This document shows, in pieces, positions 1 through 11,807 of a stretch of DNA of 64,000 nt. The position numbers were made by a program, and so were the translations under genes. This stretch comes from Nymphaea colorata. Its lineage: Eukaryota; Streptophyta; Magnoliopsida; Nymphaeales; Nymphaeaceae. A model generated the notes under the pieces. It ran no database searches. It worked only from the letters and a program-made list of their open reading frames with translations, and was not told the DNA's origin. How positions within the stretch are numbered: position 1 is the first letter of the stretch; each line of letters starts with the position of its first letter. The stretch covers positions 26,187,662 to 26,251,661 of the forward strand of contig NC_045143.1 of NCBI RefSeq assembly GCF_008831285.2, in the 5' to 3' direction.

Positions 1-700
1 TTGGAAATTGTGGAGAAAAGAAACATGTGGCCGATCACAATGGAGAAAAGTTAGTAGCATCTTCCAATGGTTAAGCTTTGGTAAATCTCAAAGTGGCTTC
101 TTGGACTTCCACAATTTTTTTTTTGTGTGTCTTTTCATTTGACTCTGCACAATCAAGATCTGAATATTAGTGTTGAAGAGTTTTCAGTCACAAACATTTG
201 AAGACTCTCAAACACAAATATTTGAAGGAAGGACGCAGACACTTTAACATATTACCTAAGGTGACCGCAATAACTGCTGAATACGTTGGAAGAAGAGATT
301 GTCCTAGTGGTATTTCAAATTTTTTTTTATCAGTGTTGCCTTTGTAAGGCAATAAGGCATGGTAGTCCCTGCTCCAAAACCTGTCAATTGACCTCCTTAA
401 ACCATGAACCTTGAAGTGGTTGAAAATGAAAATCTCTCTCCCACACGCTCCTCTCTCTATACATATATATGCAGACGTCATTCCACCCCACGATGTTACG
501 GGCTCTCATATGCTGATAGTTCATCGGGCAGAGGATCATGCGCTGAGGGTTTGCAGGTATGCTATGGTCATTTTGGCCATATCATTCTATGCCTCTTTTA
601 TATTTTTATATATATAGCAGAAAATTAAATGGTGACTTTGATTCTTCAAAGTTAACGACTATTTGATTCATTATAATGAATGGACGACAGAATACTAAAA
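1..700 (-). promoter_or_regulatory. Paralogous 5' flank of CDR1-like protease gene, copy P1
   Basis: This stretch matches the upstream flanks of the protease copies at 18696-18946, 42548-43183, 44545-45260 and 46572-47219. Shared words include GTGGAGAAAAGAAACATGTGG near the left end, GAAGGAAGGACGCAGACACTT, and the ACCATGAACCTTGAA block near 403. The match to the flank at 46572-47219 is the longest, reaching about 700. Relative to the other copies it lacks roughly 33 bases just after ATGTGG. The gene it served would lie to the left, outside the window. Whether it still drives transcription cannot be told. Confidence 0.6.
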
Positions 701-803
701 AGAAAAAAGTGATAGGTATTTTCGTCATCTAATATTAGTTTACACTTTCTTTCTCTGCATCTTTATCTCAACCGTTAAGTGGGTGAATGTGGATATGGGC
801 TGA

Positions 804-824
804 ATATATATATATATATATATA
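804..824. repeat. (AT)n microsatellite
   Basis: Short uninterrupted AT dinucleotide run. A second mixed AT/AC simple repeat lies at about 1007-1056. Confidence 0.9.
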
Positions 825-1522
825 CTGATCATATCTATTGAATGCTGGATCTTGACTGGTCCTTAAAAATTAAAAACCTGTCATTAAAAAAGTACCAACT
901 ATTTATCTTGCGGCAATAGTGCATGATGATTTTGCCAACTATTTATCATACTTCCAGGCTTTTCATTTTACTCATCTGATAACATTATCTAGCATGTTTG
1001 AATGTTATATATATATAGACATACACACACACACATACACACATATATATATATTGCCACTAGAATTGCTTTGTTTGATGCTTCTAGTATGCTTTCTATC
1101 TGGAAAGATGCCTAACCTGACCCTACAAATAACAGACATTATCTATGTCTACAGATGACCTTGCACAATTATATGTGCTGATCTTCTAAACTTGTCATGA
1201 TTCATTATTTATTTTCGATGGTGAAATAAGTACATTTTATTTAGGATCTTGCTCACCTGACGCTAGGAAAGATCTCTATAGAATGTACTGATTTTTTTAA
1301 TTGGTTCAGTCTTAACACAAAAAATAGGGTCGATTGAATGCTAGTTGGGTCTGGCCCGTGGCGATCATTTACCAAAGAAACATTCAATTTATGAGTCATT
1401 TGACCCAAATCATGAAAATGTTTAATTGATAACATAATTTTTCTGGTCTGACTAAGAAAAAAAAAGATGGCTATTCATTGTCAGACACTTCCAAGATTTT
1501 ATTATCTAGCTAGCCATAGCTT

Positions 1523-1668
1523 CAACTTCATCCACATTTTCTTTTCCTTTCGTGCCTTCTCTGCCTGCAAATCAAAATAAAGTTCTTAATTAAGTACCAA
1601 CTTCATCCATATTTTCTTTTCCTTTCGTGCCTTCCCAACCTGCAAATCAAAATAAAGTTCTTAATTAA
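1523..1668. repeat. 75-bp tandem duplication (two copies)
   Basis: A unit starting CAACTTCATCCA and ending AAGTTCTTAATTAA occurs at about 1523 and again at about 1598, differing by a few bases. The sequence just before it (TCAGACACTT through CTAGCTAGC) is also loosely similar to 21145-21180, so both may derive from a dispersed repeat. No coding content is seen. Confidence 0.75.
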
Positions 1669-1701
1669 ATGTTAAAATTAATCATTATTAAAAATTAATT
1701 T

Positions 1702-1893
1702 CTATTTGAAGTACGACTTGGAAACAACCGGATTTCTATCAACCCATCCACCTACAATTTCTTGCCTTTCTGCACCAAATTTCCATATCAATTCTTCATA
1801 TGGAACAACCTCCCTGACAGTAGTAGCTTTATTTTCCTGCTCAATTTTTGCCAGCCCCCTTGACAACTGCTCTTTTGAGGGTCTTGTAAGCAT
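1702..1893 (-). pseudogene. Exon-like open stretch of unknown origin
   Basis: A minus-strand frame of 63 codons has a balanced, soluble-protein-like composition (motifs such as REVVPYEELIWKFG and GGWVDRNPVVSK), unlike the low-complexity frames around it. It ends in a TAG. I do not recognise the family. No clear promoter is seen, and the frame opens right beside a small GTAAGCATATTGTA repeat, so the 5' side looks broken. It could be the last exon of a degraded gene or a chance frame. Confidence 0.3.
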
Positions 1894-2212
1894 ATTGTAT
1901 GGTAAGGTATTGTAAGCATATTGTAAATTTATTTTTGTAATTTGTTAGCAACTAAAAAAATCCTAAAAATAGCGATAATTCAGAAAAAATCTAGAAAAAT
2001 GTTTTCTATATAAAAGAACTCATTACAATATCACACACATAATAAATATTCATAAATCTTCATCTATGGACATAATGATAACGACATGATTAAGATGATA
2101 AAAATTGAGGTCTTAAAGACTTACAATATATGTTTTACTGTTTTTACATCATATTATCAAACAATTAAAATAAGCAACCTATCTATTCATCTTCTTCACC
2201 TTTATTATAATA

Positions 2213-2356
2213 TTCAAACTCATTTTGCTTCATTGTCTTCATCCCCTTCAAGTGGAACGTCCTCACCAGCATATGCAGGCTCACCTTCTTCAATGTTCAA
2301 AAGGAGTAGGCCACAATGAGGCCTCCATCCTTTCACATCAAATTCCTGAGATGATC
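2213..2356 (-). pseudogene. Possible 3'-terminal exon of an unrecognised gene
   Basis: On the minus strand a splice-acceptor-like ATCATCTCAG is followed by about 43 open codons ending in TGA. The peptide contains VKGWRPHCGLLLLNIEEG and then an acidic tail (PLEGDEDNEAK). Hydrophobic core plus acidic tail is typical of a real C-terminus, but I cannot name the family. Upstream of the acceptor the same frame is closed by stops, as expected for intron or decayed sequence. It may belong with the exon-like stretch at 1702-1893, or not. Confidence 0.28.
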
Positions 2357-2419
2357 ACTACTGCTCAGAGTGTCATTGTCAAAATTCAAAAGCAATTGCA
2401 AATTCCAAATAATGGCTAT

Positions 2420-3417
2420 TAATGGTGCTAGGGTCACTCTCAAAAGCATGTTTTTTCTTCCAGCAGCCACAATTCCTCATCTGTTCACTTCAAGCCTTCC
2501 AAGATAGTCAAACAAACTGAAACATTCATCTCCAAAATATTTTTATGGTATGACAAATGACAACTGCAATTTCCATGTGGTGAAACATGAAGAGGTAATC
2601 AGTAATCTGTGGCTCGAGGTGGTCTCCGTGGCAGAGCTACATCTGGTGTGGGCAATTACCGACATCAGCCTACAAATTTTGCCTTATTTACATATGTAAA
2701 CATAATTGAATTTAGTTTTTTTTTTTCATATGAGTGCCCCTTCAAGTTTAAAATTTAAACTTAGAATGCCCCTCAATCAGAAATTTCTAGCTCTGACACT
2801 GGTGGTCTCCCTATCTATTAGTTCCATTCGCATGAAAAACTGGACTTTACTTGTTAAACGATAGCATGACATTTTCAATTTGCAATCAAAATTGGAAATC
2901 ATTGATGAGATGCAAGTATGAATGGTAAGAAATAATTTATGGAAACCATTATTGTATCTTATCAAGTTATTTAAGGGTCCCTATCAATAGGATGTAGGAA
3001 ATCAATGGATTTCTTGGATGAAGGCCTTCACACATTTTAATGGTTGCATAGATAAACCCTGAGGTCATAAACATATTTGGTTTGCTTGGCCTTTTACATT
3101 AAGTACTCCATTGCTAAAGTTTATCTTTCATTATTAATTTTTAAGGTGATAAATTATTTAAAAGTCATTTAAGTAAAACATATATATATATATAATAAAC
3201 GTTATGCTACATATAAAATAGGTTTATGCAACCCCTGGAATCCAGCCGTATAATTGAATCAAATATATTTTACTTGCATAATAAGTTCTAGAGTGTTTGG
3301 GGTCTTATTGCAAACCAACTTAAATTCTTTCTTCAACTTAATTCTTTTTTTTTTCCGTAATGCAGTCTAAAGAAGCATGGTTTGAACAATTCATTTCCTT
3401 TCTATTCAAACAAGCTT
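2420..3417. other. No gene seen
   Basis: AT-rich non-coding sequence with a short TA run near 3181-3194. No conserved motif, RNA gene or transposon end was recognised. Confidence 0.5.
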
Positions 3418-3882
3418 TTATAATTATTTGTTTCTTTCATTTTGTTTCCTCTCCCTTTCTCCACAATTCCTTTCTTTTCCTTTCTATTCTTTTCCTTTTT
3501 ATCCTACTTTCCCTCCATCGAGCACTTTGAAATGACCTTATATAAGAAGTTACATGGGGAAATAGGTCGCTACTGCTGTACACTTGTAGCTCCTTTTATC
3601 TTGAGAATCAGGACAATCACAGTGCTATTAAACTTCTTCACCATTCTTCTTATTCCAAGAAAAGTTCAACCATCTTGATTATGTCATGACTGATTACTCC
3701 TTGGTACTGTTGAAAAAGGGACATGAAGGATCCATTATGTACTGAAGCACTCTCCGCTTTCAAACTAAAGTTGCATACTTCACTTCTTTTGCTAAAACAG
3801 GTCTTACGAGGAAAGTATTTATTGGGTCGGCCCTAGGGTCAAAAGGCTGCCCTTGGCCCCGACTCAATATGGGCTGGGTACC
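3418..3882. repeat. Duplicated block R1, left part
   Basis: This segment (TTATATAAGAAGTTACATGG through GGGCTGGGTACC) is repeated with modest divergence at about 18947-19512. In the second copy the sequence runs on directly into the segment that here lies at 7691 onward, so the two halves were one block before an insertion of about 3.8 kb. The left edge of the second copy abuts the protease 5' flank, marking a duplication breakpoint. No coding function is evident. Confidence 0.8.
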
Positions 3883-6800
3883 TGTTAGGACGAGACCCGG
3901 CATCGACCAAGACCTCTGCCAGATGCCGATCCTCTCCCATGATCTCTCGGAAGAGCCGTTGGACAAAACTAAAAACAAGTTATTTACAAGATGAATACCC
4001 AGCCGGACAGCAACCCCGGCTCAAAAATCCTTGGGAAGTAAAATACAGGAGAGGTTACCCACCCAAAAGCTTGAACCTACTACAAATTGCTAGAAGGTTG
4101 TGAGGCTAGTACAAGCGCGATCAATACATGAATATCTCTCCTCACTCAACAAACCATTCAAGCATGCACATCCAACACATCCTGTCATACATGCCTAGGA
4201 CGGCCAAACCATACCCAAGCCCATAGGTGGTCAGGCAGCCCACGGTCATGTTTTCGGCACTTGTGCCTCCAAGGTACCACTGTGGATGCCAAGGCTATTG
4301 CCGGGTATAAAGCAAAAGACCCAAAGAATCCCATTGTTATACGGAGGGAAGAAGTATACCTGCCAGTCGGTCCCGGCTTAGGGCAGCAAAGGACTCAGGT
4401 GAGAACCGGCAGCTTGGTGCTGCCCTCGAGTATTTCAGCAACCGAGGATGAAGGACTCGGCCCACCTGGCCGAGGGAAGTGAAAGCTTCTGCCGATTGCT
4501 GCTGGAATACGAGAGGGGTATCCTTCTCGGCTACGGCACTCCTTGCTGGTGATGAGTAGGCTCCAGTGGATAGAGGCTCGGTTGCCTCGAAGGTGAAGGC
4601 GCTCCTTGATTCTGCCATAGAGGATAGGTCCGCCTTGGTGAGGATAAGTAGGAGGGTCTTGGTTGGGTTGAGCTGAGCTGGGTCTGATGTGACCTTGTCT
4701 GGGCTCGACCAAATGCTAGGCTCGGTTGTGGTTAAGAGAGGTAGGTTCGGGTATGGCTAATATGTAGGTGGCATGCAGTGAGGTTAGGTCTAAAGGGCAA
4801 GGGTAGGATGGGAATGATGGATGATTAGGTGTTAGGGTCGGTTGGCGCAAGGTGGCGACACTTCCTCTACTTTAGGAAAGTCTCACATTGGCAACGGCTA
4901 GTGATGAGGTGGCCGCGGATTATGGCAAGAGAGTTGTGCGTAATGGATAGGAAGGACGAGGGGCCGTTATGGAAAGGTATGGCACGTGGAGAAATTGGAA
5001 AGCGCGTGGGGGAATGAAGGGTTGGATATGGCAAGGGGTAATGGCGCATGGAAGGTTTCTTGTTTTGGAGCTAAGAGATCACGGGCTAGGATCTCGGGGC
5101 GGTTATGGAAAGTGGGGAAAGGGGAAGCGCGTGGAGGTGGCTGGCTCCTACCTTTTTGGAATGCATAGGAGTGGGACACGCTAGAGGGGGACTTGCCTTT
5201 GTGGTGGACTGTTACAAAGAGGACTGTTGGCGCTCGAGGGAGGCTGCTCCATCCAATAATTCTGGCAGCGAGAGAGTTGCAAAATGTGGCTGGCGGCTTG
5301 GGTTTCTCAACACCTAGCATGAGCTCTCAATGAAAAGCCAGAACTGCCCTTTACAAATTACACCTTAAGAAATATGGTGGTTATAATCCATGGGCAATCC
5401 TAGAATGTTTTCGGGGCAACGGCTAGCTGTTTTGGTGAGGTGTGGCCAGAAAGTTGCCGACGCACAGCCGGTCTTCATCCGTCACGCACAGCTCCACCGA
5501 TACTCCTCTGATTCCAGCCAAACTAGGCCAAGACACTAGTAACTAATGGGCGTCCAAACTGATATGCATGACTTCACACACCAGTTTTGTTGGAACCTGC
5601 CCCTTGTTCTAGCTGTGGTTGTGGCGGTTCCAGCAGCTTAGATCCAACTGAAGAATAGGATCTCGATGGCCGTCGAATGACAGCTTTCTCCCGAATCTCT
5701 TTTCCACTACAAATGTTGAATGAGGGCTGTCGGTGGTTAGAGATGTCTCGATCAAACTCAGGGTTCAGCCTTAAGATTCCGATGTAGAACTGCCCCGTGG
5801 AAAGGATAGAACCGCGCGTCCCTAAGCAGCTTCTTCCTTCACCCGATCTAGGATCTACAACTAGTTTTGCCATTTTAAAACCCATGGACCATGCAAGATG
5901 GGCCAGATCGTGTGCCTTAGGGCTAGTTCATTCAGATCTATAGAACAACCTTCAAATGGAAGTACCAAGGGAGAACGGGTACTTGCCTATCTTCAAAGGA
6001 TGCGGTCGTCGATGCTACATAGGAAGAAATCACCCAAGTGTTGAACATCATTCTCCTATGCAGCCTTCCATAGATCAATCCCAGCCTCTAAACGTCCTTG
6101 TGGTTAGGACGAATGCACCGTGGATTGAATAATACCTTGCTGGTTGGGATACATAGGTGGTATGAAGAACCTTGAAGGAGGTCGCTGGTAGCCCTTCAGA
6201 GATCTACAACCTTGAATCCCTCGCTATGGAAGAAAGGACTTTAATAGAGAGAAGATGGAAGAGAAGCAGTGCAAGAGCTCCCCACCTGGGTTGAAAACTG
6301 GCCTTTAAACATGGACCATCCAAGATGGGAGAGTGAAGTCTCATTCTCATTCAAATGTGTAGGACCCCTTGTCAAGATGAATACCAAAGACGGTACTGCT
6401 CTCAAGGATGCGGTCGTCGATGCTAAAGAAATCACCAAGTTGAACATCTCCTATGCAGCTTCCATAGATAATCCAGCTCAACTTTGTTAGAAATGCACGG
6501 ATGAATAATACTGCTGGGATACATAGGTATGAAGAACATTGAAGAGTCGCTGGTAGCCCTTCAGAGATCTACAACCTGAATCCTCAGCTATGGAAGAAAG
6601 GATTAATAGAGAGAAGATGAAGAGAAAGAGGAAGCCCATGGGTGAAACAAGAGCTCCGACCACCGGTTGGGGTTGGAGAAGAGCTCTGGCCACCGTCGGT
6701 TGAGAACAAGTGGAGAAGACAATCCCCACGGAGAAGGAGAGTGAAAACGATACTCAATTCTTCATTGGCATAAAATGTGTTTAGGGTTTCCCCTTTGTAC

Positions 6801-7690
6801 AAGACTTATATACATCAAAAGTGTCTCGGTTCTAAAGCTCTAACCTGAGATGAGACAAATGCAAAACGATTCTAAGTGTCTAAACTGAGACGTTACAAAA
6901 GCAACTAAAACAAAGTGCTAAAGCAAATCAAACATGGGCGCGGATGTTGATCCATTTGCGACCGCTCCAAAAGATCTCAGACTTGTGAATCCAAGGGGTA
7001 ACTTACCTAGGTTGCCCTAGGCTGCTCTGTTGTTTTGGTAAACGTTTCGACATCCCTTTGATCTGGCCTAAACCGAGTTGTGGTCCACTATTCTGATCTT
7101 CAATCTCCACGGAACTCAGCTCCAGCCAGACTCTCTCCTTTCAGCCTTTGCTGCTCCATGCTCACCTCCCACTGCAGCCACATGAGTGTTGCCTAAAGGG
7201 AATCCAAGAGTTGGTCCTTCAACCTCGCCTAGGTGCCTTGTGGTGCCACCCACTCCGTGCTCTTGACCCGACACGCGTGGCGCCGTGGTCGACACCTTCG
7301 GCATGGTTAGCTGCCCTGCTGCCGCAGCAATGGCCCTATCTCGCCTTCAGCCACACTGCTGGCTGGCCTCGGCATGGTTAACTTGAAAACTCTCCAATCT
7401 CCAAATTCATTTTCAAAACAAGTTCAAGTCACTTATTCAAAATGAATTTTGGTTCTGGAATCCAAAATCTCAATGCACATGCATATAGGATTTGCATCAA
7501 TAACTCGTGCATGATGCAAGTGATCCTTCGTCCTTGGTCCAATTACCCTGTTAAAGGTGTCTGGACGGTTGGACCTCGTACCGATGGGCGATCCCTTTCT
7601 CTTGAAATATTTTCTTCAAAACCTCAATTTTTAAAGAACTTTGCTGATTCGCATTTCGACCCCCTTTGAGAAAGGGGTGGGGTGCGAACA
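3883..7690 (+). mobile_element. 3.8-kb LTR-like insertion splitting block R1
   Basis: The empty-site comparison with 18947-20440 shows that 3883-7690 is inserted. The insert begins TGTTAGGACG and ends GGGTGCGAACA (TG...CA, as LTRs do). It is flanked by GTACC on the left and GTACT on the right, a possible imperfect 5-bp target duplication. The last 250 bases resemble 56505-56745, and its end resembles the solo LTR end at 39196, so the right side is probably an LTR 3' end in plus orientation. Bases 4200-5600 are markedly GC-richer than the surroundings. No reverse transcriptase or other domain was found, and the two ends are not similar to each other, so this is either a very long solo LTR or a non-autonomous, nested element. 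Confidence 0.6.
5885..6632. repeat. Approx. 400-bp noisy tandem duplication
   Basis: Sequence from about 5885-6258 is repeated at about 6305-6632 (GATGCGGTCGTCGATGCTA, GGTAGCCCTTCAGAGATCTA, ATGGAAGAAAGGA in both). The left copy carries many extra one- to three-base insertions relative to the right copy (for example GGTTGGGATACATAGGTGGTA against GGGATACATAGGTA). That pattern resembles uncorrected long-read insertion errors more than natural substitution-dominated decay. Confidence 0.7.
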
Positions 7691-8785
7691 GTACTCGGCT
7701 TATTGCTCACCCTTTTGTACAACCCAATAATTTCAAACAATGAGCCATCTATGAGGCCAATTGTATTTTTGTGTCTTATTTCTTTGAGCTTAACAGTTTG
7801 CACATTGTTTAATCTATGTTCCATTTCCTATAAAATTACTTGGGGGTGCCAGTTTAACTAATTTCTCTCTCCCACTCGGCAGCACAAACTACTATTTAAA
7901 ATAAGAATAAAACATGTAATTCCCATCTCTTTTCCTCTCTCCCTCTCTTTGTCTCTATCTCTACATGCAAGAGACTCAAAGGGCATGAGCTGTCACTTTG
8001 TTTCTTTCTTCCACCACATTTCACTTTCAGTGGAAGACAAGCCAAAAAAAAGGAGCCACCCTGTTGAATAGAACCATTAATATACATTATATGACAGTTC
8101 AATCATCCTTGATATTAAAGTTGCAGACTTGGTGGCAGAGACGCAGACTTAAGAGGTGGAATAAAAAGGCTCAAATCAAAATACGTATGTGAAGTTGGAA
8201 GATTGTGTTTCCCATGGCAATATGGTGGCTATGGAAGAACAGGAATTATGAACACCATGACAACCAGAAAAAATCCAAATCTGTTACATCAGAAGCAATT
8301 GACGTCTTTTTTATAGGACTTACCAAGTGCTAAATATGACTCCTCAAGCAAAATAACAAGTTTCTACTACTTTTCATCCTTTTTCATGTAGGAAGTCTCT
8401 CACGTATATCACCAACTTCAACACAAATCAGCATCAACCACAAAAGCATGTAGAAAACTGATATGCTAATGACACACATTTGAAAGAGCCCTGCCTTGAT
8501 CGACCAACTTCCCTTCCCTATTTTAAAGCTACTCACAGTACCTACACCACGGTCCTCATGAATCTTCATGATCGTCGATCAACACTAGCTATTGCCGGAA
8601 GGAATTCCCATCTTTCTGTTTGCTCTCGCTCCCTCTCTCTCTAGACATGCATAAGAACTGAAAAGGCATAGAGCTGTCACGTTATTTCATTCTTCCACCA
8701 CACTTTCACTTTTAGTGATGGAGAAGTCAAAAAAAGGTGAACCGTCCTGTTGAATTGAAATGATTAATTTACATGATAGGACTTT
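7691..8785. repeat. Duplicated block R1, right part
   Basis: Matches about 19533-20440 over most of its length (CTTTTGTACAACCCAATAAT, GGAATTATGAAC, ATCCAAATCTGTTACATCAG). A third partial copy flanks copia A (about 11766-11807 and 16787-16877). Short frames inside it are not conserved between copies. It also holds an internal direct repeat described separately. Confidence 0.8.
7917..8125. repeat. Left member of an internal direct repeat in block R1
   Basis: About 200 bases (AATTCCCATCT, CT-rich run, then CACTTTCAGTGG and CCTGTTGAAT) recur at about 8602-8805 with divergence. The same arrangement is present in the second block (about 19710-19860 and 20330-20440). Two direct repeats around a spacer of about 480 bases recall a TRIM-type miniature retrotransposon, but no primer site or target duplication was found, so a simple old duplication is equally possible. 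Confidence 0.5.
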
Positions 8786-8805
8786 GTCAATCGTTCATGT
8801 TGTTA
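8602..8805. repeat. Right member of the internal direct repeat in block R1
   Basis: Diverged partner of 7917-8125, containing the CT-rich run, a TCACTTTTAGTGATGGAG segment and CGTCCTGTTGAAT. See the left member for interpretation. Confidence 0.5.
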
Positions 8806-10586
8806 ATTGTTCATGTTTGAGATGATGTTCACGCATAGTAAACTAATTTTTTTAATTAATATGCAAATAAACAATAAGAATGAGCGTTTGGGTTGGAATT
8901 TCTTCATTATTATGTTGATTTTGATGTTAGGATTTGTCCAACCTGAAAAAGCCCTTCAGTGTACATGTTAAAAAATGCATCTTCCTGAAATCACCCGAAT
9001 ATGGATCCCAATAAGAGCTTTTTTATGTTGCTCTCCATTTCCTTGTAATAGATGAAATGATTATTATTTATGCTCACTATAAAAATATTTGGATTCATGT
9101 TTCCAAAAGAATTTTGAAAGCAAGAACCATCTTCAATGAGGCTTCGGAAACTTAATTTAGCCTCTTGCATGAGCCCAAGTTCCTCATCGACTTATATAGA
9201 AAAACGAAGTCAGATATTTTTCAAGTTATTTCTTGATTTCAACATTCATAAAGGCATATGTGTATATACGTGTCATATACTTATACATACACATAATTAC
9301 CTCTCTTTGTCTTCTTTTCCCTATAGTTTAACATTTTCGTTTACAATTTTTTATATACGTACACATATAAATGAATTTATATGTGCATTTCATTTTCTCT
9401 CTCTAAAATCTCTCTCTCTAAAAAAAACTTCTTCTACCAACATACACATAATTACCTCTCTTTGTCTTCTTTTCCCTATAGTTTAACATTTTCTTTTACA
9501 ATTTTTTATATACGTATACATATAAATGAATTTATATGTGCATTTTATTTTCTCTCTCTAAAAAAAATCTTCTTCTACCTCTCTCTTTCTATTAGATTTA
9601 AAATCTTTCTTTTATAATTTTCACATATGTATACATGTGACTATATATATGTATACATATATGCACCTCTCTCTTTTAAAAATTAAGACATTACTAAGAA
9701 TCATTTCTTCTTTATTTTCTTTTCATTTCTTTCAATTTTTTCAAACACATTTTCTCAAACATTTCAAACACATTTTCTCAAACACCTCTTCCCTAAGGTC
9801 TAGGATTTTAATATTTGTTTATCAACTTCATTGAGACCAAAACTCAATTAATGATCTAATATTAGAATCATGCTTGATAGTCTACAACCTCATTCCATTT
9901 TCAAAAATTTGTCTCTCTTCATAAGAATATTGAAGACAATTATGTAAATAAAAGTGGGAAACTTACATGTATGTGATGGTAAAAATGCTTTTAGATAAAT
10001 GTTATAGTAGGAATGAAGGATTTGCTTCCAATTATATAAGTTCAATCCATTCATACATTCACATGCACTTGGGAAATTCACAAATAATCACATGCATTTC
10101 TCTAAAAGAATTAAGTAACATGAAATGAAGCTCTAGCGATGTAATACCGAATTAGAGGAAAATCTTAAATTTACTTAAGTTCTTAAGAGGACACTAAATC
10201 AACATTAAAAAATGATCTTTAAAATACCCATATTATCTTCCATAGGTTTCCAAATAATATTTGCAAAGATTTCTCAATTCAAAATCTCTCAAATCAAAAT
10301 GGATTATGCTCTTAAATGATTCTTTAAAACTTTCTCAAAAATTTGAAACATCAAATCTTCAACATTTTCTCCAAACACCACACCATATTTAGAATGAAAA
10401 AGATTTTTAAGCAAAAGTGAAATGCATCAAGAATAAGTATAGCCATTGGATTGGTTATCCTCATAAACATCCCGAGAACAATCAATCTTCATACAGACGG
10501 GTGATTCCCTCTCTCTCATTTCAAAAATAAAATTTTATATTGCTGAAGCAATTCAAAAATCAAAGTAAATTTTGGGAATGCAAACA
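8806..10586 (+). mobile_element. Fragment of a long LTR (3' portion), same family as the solo LTR at 36471
   Basis: The order of blocks follows the right half of the solo LTR at 36471-39196: an AATGAGCGTTTGGGTT-like segment, GGATTTGTCCAACCTG, ATATACGT-rich stretches, AGACGGGTGATTCCCT, and the terminal TTTTGGGAATGCAAACA ending at 10586. The left half of the LTR and any coding region are missing. Two near-identical segments at about 9283-9415 and 9440-9565 form an internal tandem duplication. No matching target duplication could be checked because the left end is lost. Confidence 0.65.
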
Positions 10587-11765
10587 TATCAACAAATTGC
10601 TCTCCTCATCAACACTGATCTTAGAGATTTAGTATATGAAATTTGAAAACTTCGGCGTAGAACCACCCTATCGCTTACTTCCTTGAAAAGTTTACAGAAA
10701 TTATAATACAAACTTTTTCATGTTGATTGAAAATGGATTGTTTGGATCAAGGCAGCCAATTGAGTGATGTGTAGGTTTCAATCCCCTGCCTCATGCTTTC
10801 CATGTCATGTTAATTGTTTTTTCTTTTATTAAGACAAAGGAAAATGGATAAAGAAAATTGACAATCTAAGATAACATAAGAAAAAATGGTGAAAAACGAT
10901 CCCATCTCTAGTTTCACTCTTTCTCAAGCAAAAGAAAAAAAAGAAGGTCAAGTGTCCAATCACTAGGAGAAAATAATAAAGAAGTTCTACCAACATGAAT
11001 ATGAAGAAATGCCTGACAATCCCCATAGATCTTCTCTTGTGCAAAATGATCCAGTGTTATTGTGCAAGAAAGAGATCAGCTCTTTGCAGGGAGAGAAACA
11101 CTATGATTAAACATTTGCATGAATAGATTGTTTCTGGTTGCAAGGCTTCAAATCGACCTATTTGGAGAATGATCATCTGGTAAGTAGAAGAAGAATAGAG
11201 GAGGATTATCCATCCTTTCTACCAAATTAATCCATTGAGCAGCAGCAGGGATGATTGTGCGACTCTTTTTTGCTCGTTTTTAATTACTATGAATCTTCAA
11301 CCTCAAAATAGACATTTACTCTCCACATGCACCTACTACAAGCTTGACAGTGGACAACAGGTTGGGGGGCAGATAGGGGATGAAGAGTGATGGTGATGCA
11401 CTGCGGGTTGTGTGAGGGCTTGGAGGCTGCTGGTTGGGGTAGAAGAGATGATGCCATTCAGACTGCAAGTTGGGTCACTGATGGGGAAGGTAGAGACCCT
11501 GCACGATGTGGTGGGCATGTTGGGTTTGTGCAATGAGGTGATGGCGTTGGCATTAAATGGCTTCTTGGTCGAGCAATCGAGAATGAGAGATAGACACTTT
11601 TAGTGGGAAATCTTTGGGTTTCATTGTGGAGAGGAAAGAGCACACGATCTGGCATTCTCTGAACCAAGAAGGAGGAGGAGAAGGTAAAAGTGACAAAGCG
11701 AGATTGATAGATAAAGAGAGGTCGACAGATTGTGAGAGAGAAAGAGGGAAACGGATAAAGAAAGG
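10587..11765. other. No gene seen
   Basis: AT-rich sequence with a G-rich patch at about 11340-11540. The overlapping frames in that patch on both strands have no recognisable motif and no conserved partner elsewhere in the window, so I do not call a gene. Confidence 0.45.
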
Positions 11766-11802
11766 TCGAAATCTGTTACATCAGAAGAGGAATTATGAAT
11801 TT

Positions 11803-11807
11803 CATGA
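11803..11807. repeat. Target-site duplication CATGA, left of copia A
   Basis: CATGA directly precedes the 5' LTR and recurs directly after the 3' LTR at 16787-16791. Confidence 0.85.

Noticed and set aside
4337-5320. Overlapping 60-117 codon frames on both strands
   Set aside because: Explained by high GC and few stop codons; no domain or conserved copy.
9136-9617. Plus-strand frames of about 80-116 codons
   Set aside because: They arise from a T-rich, internally duplicated part of a long LTR fragment.
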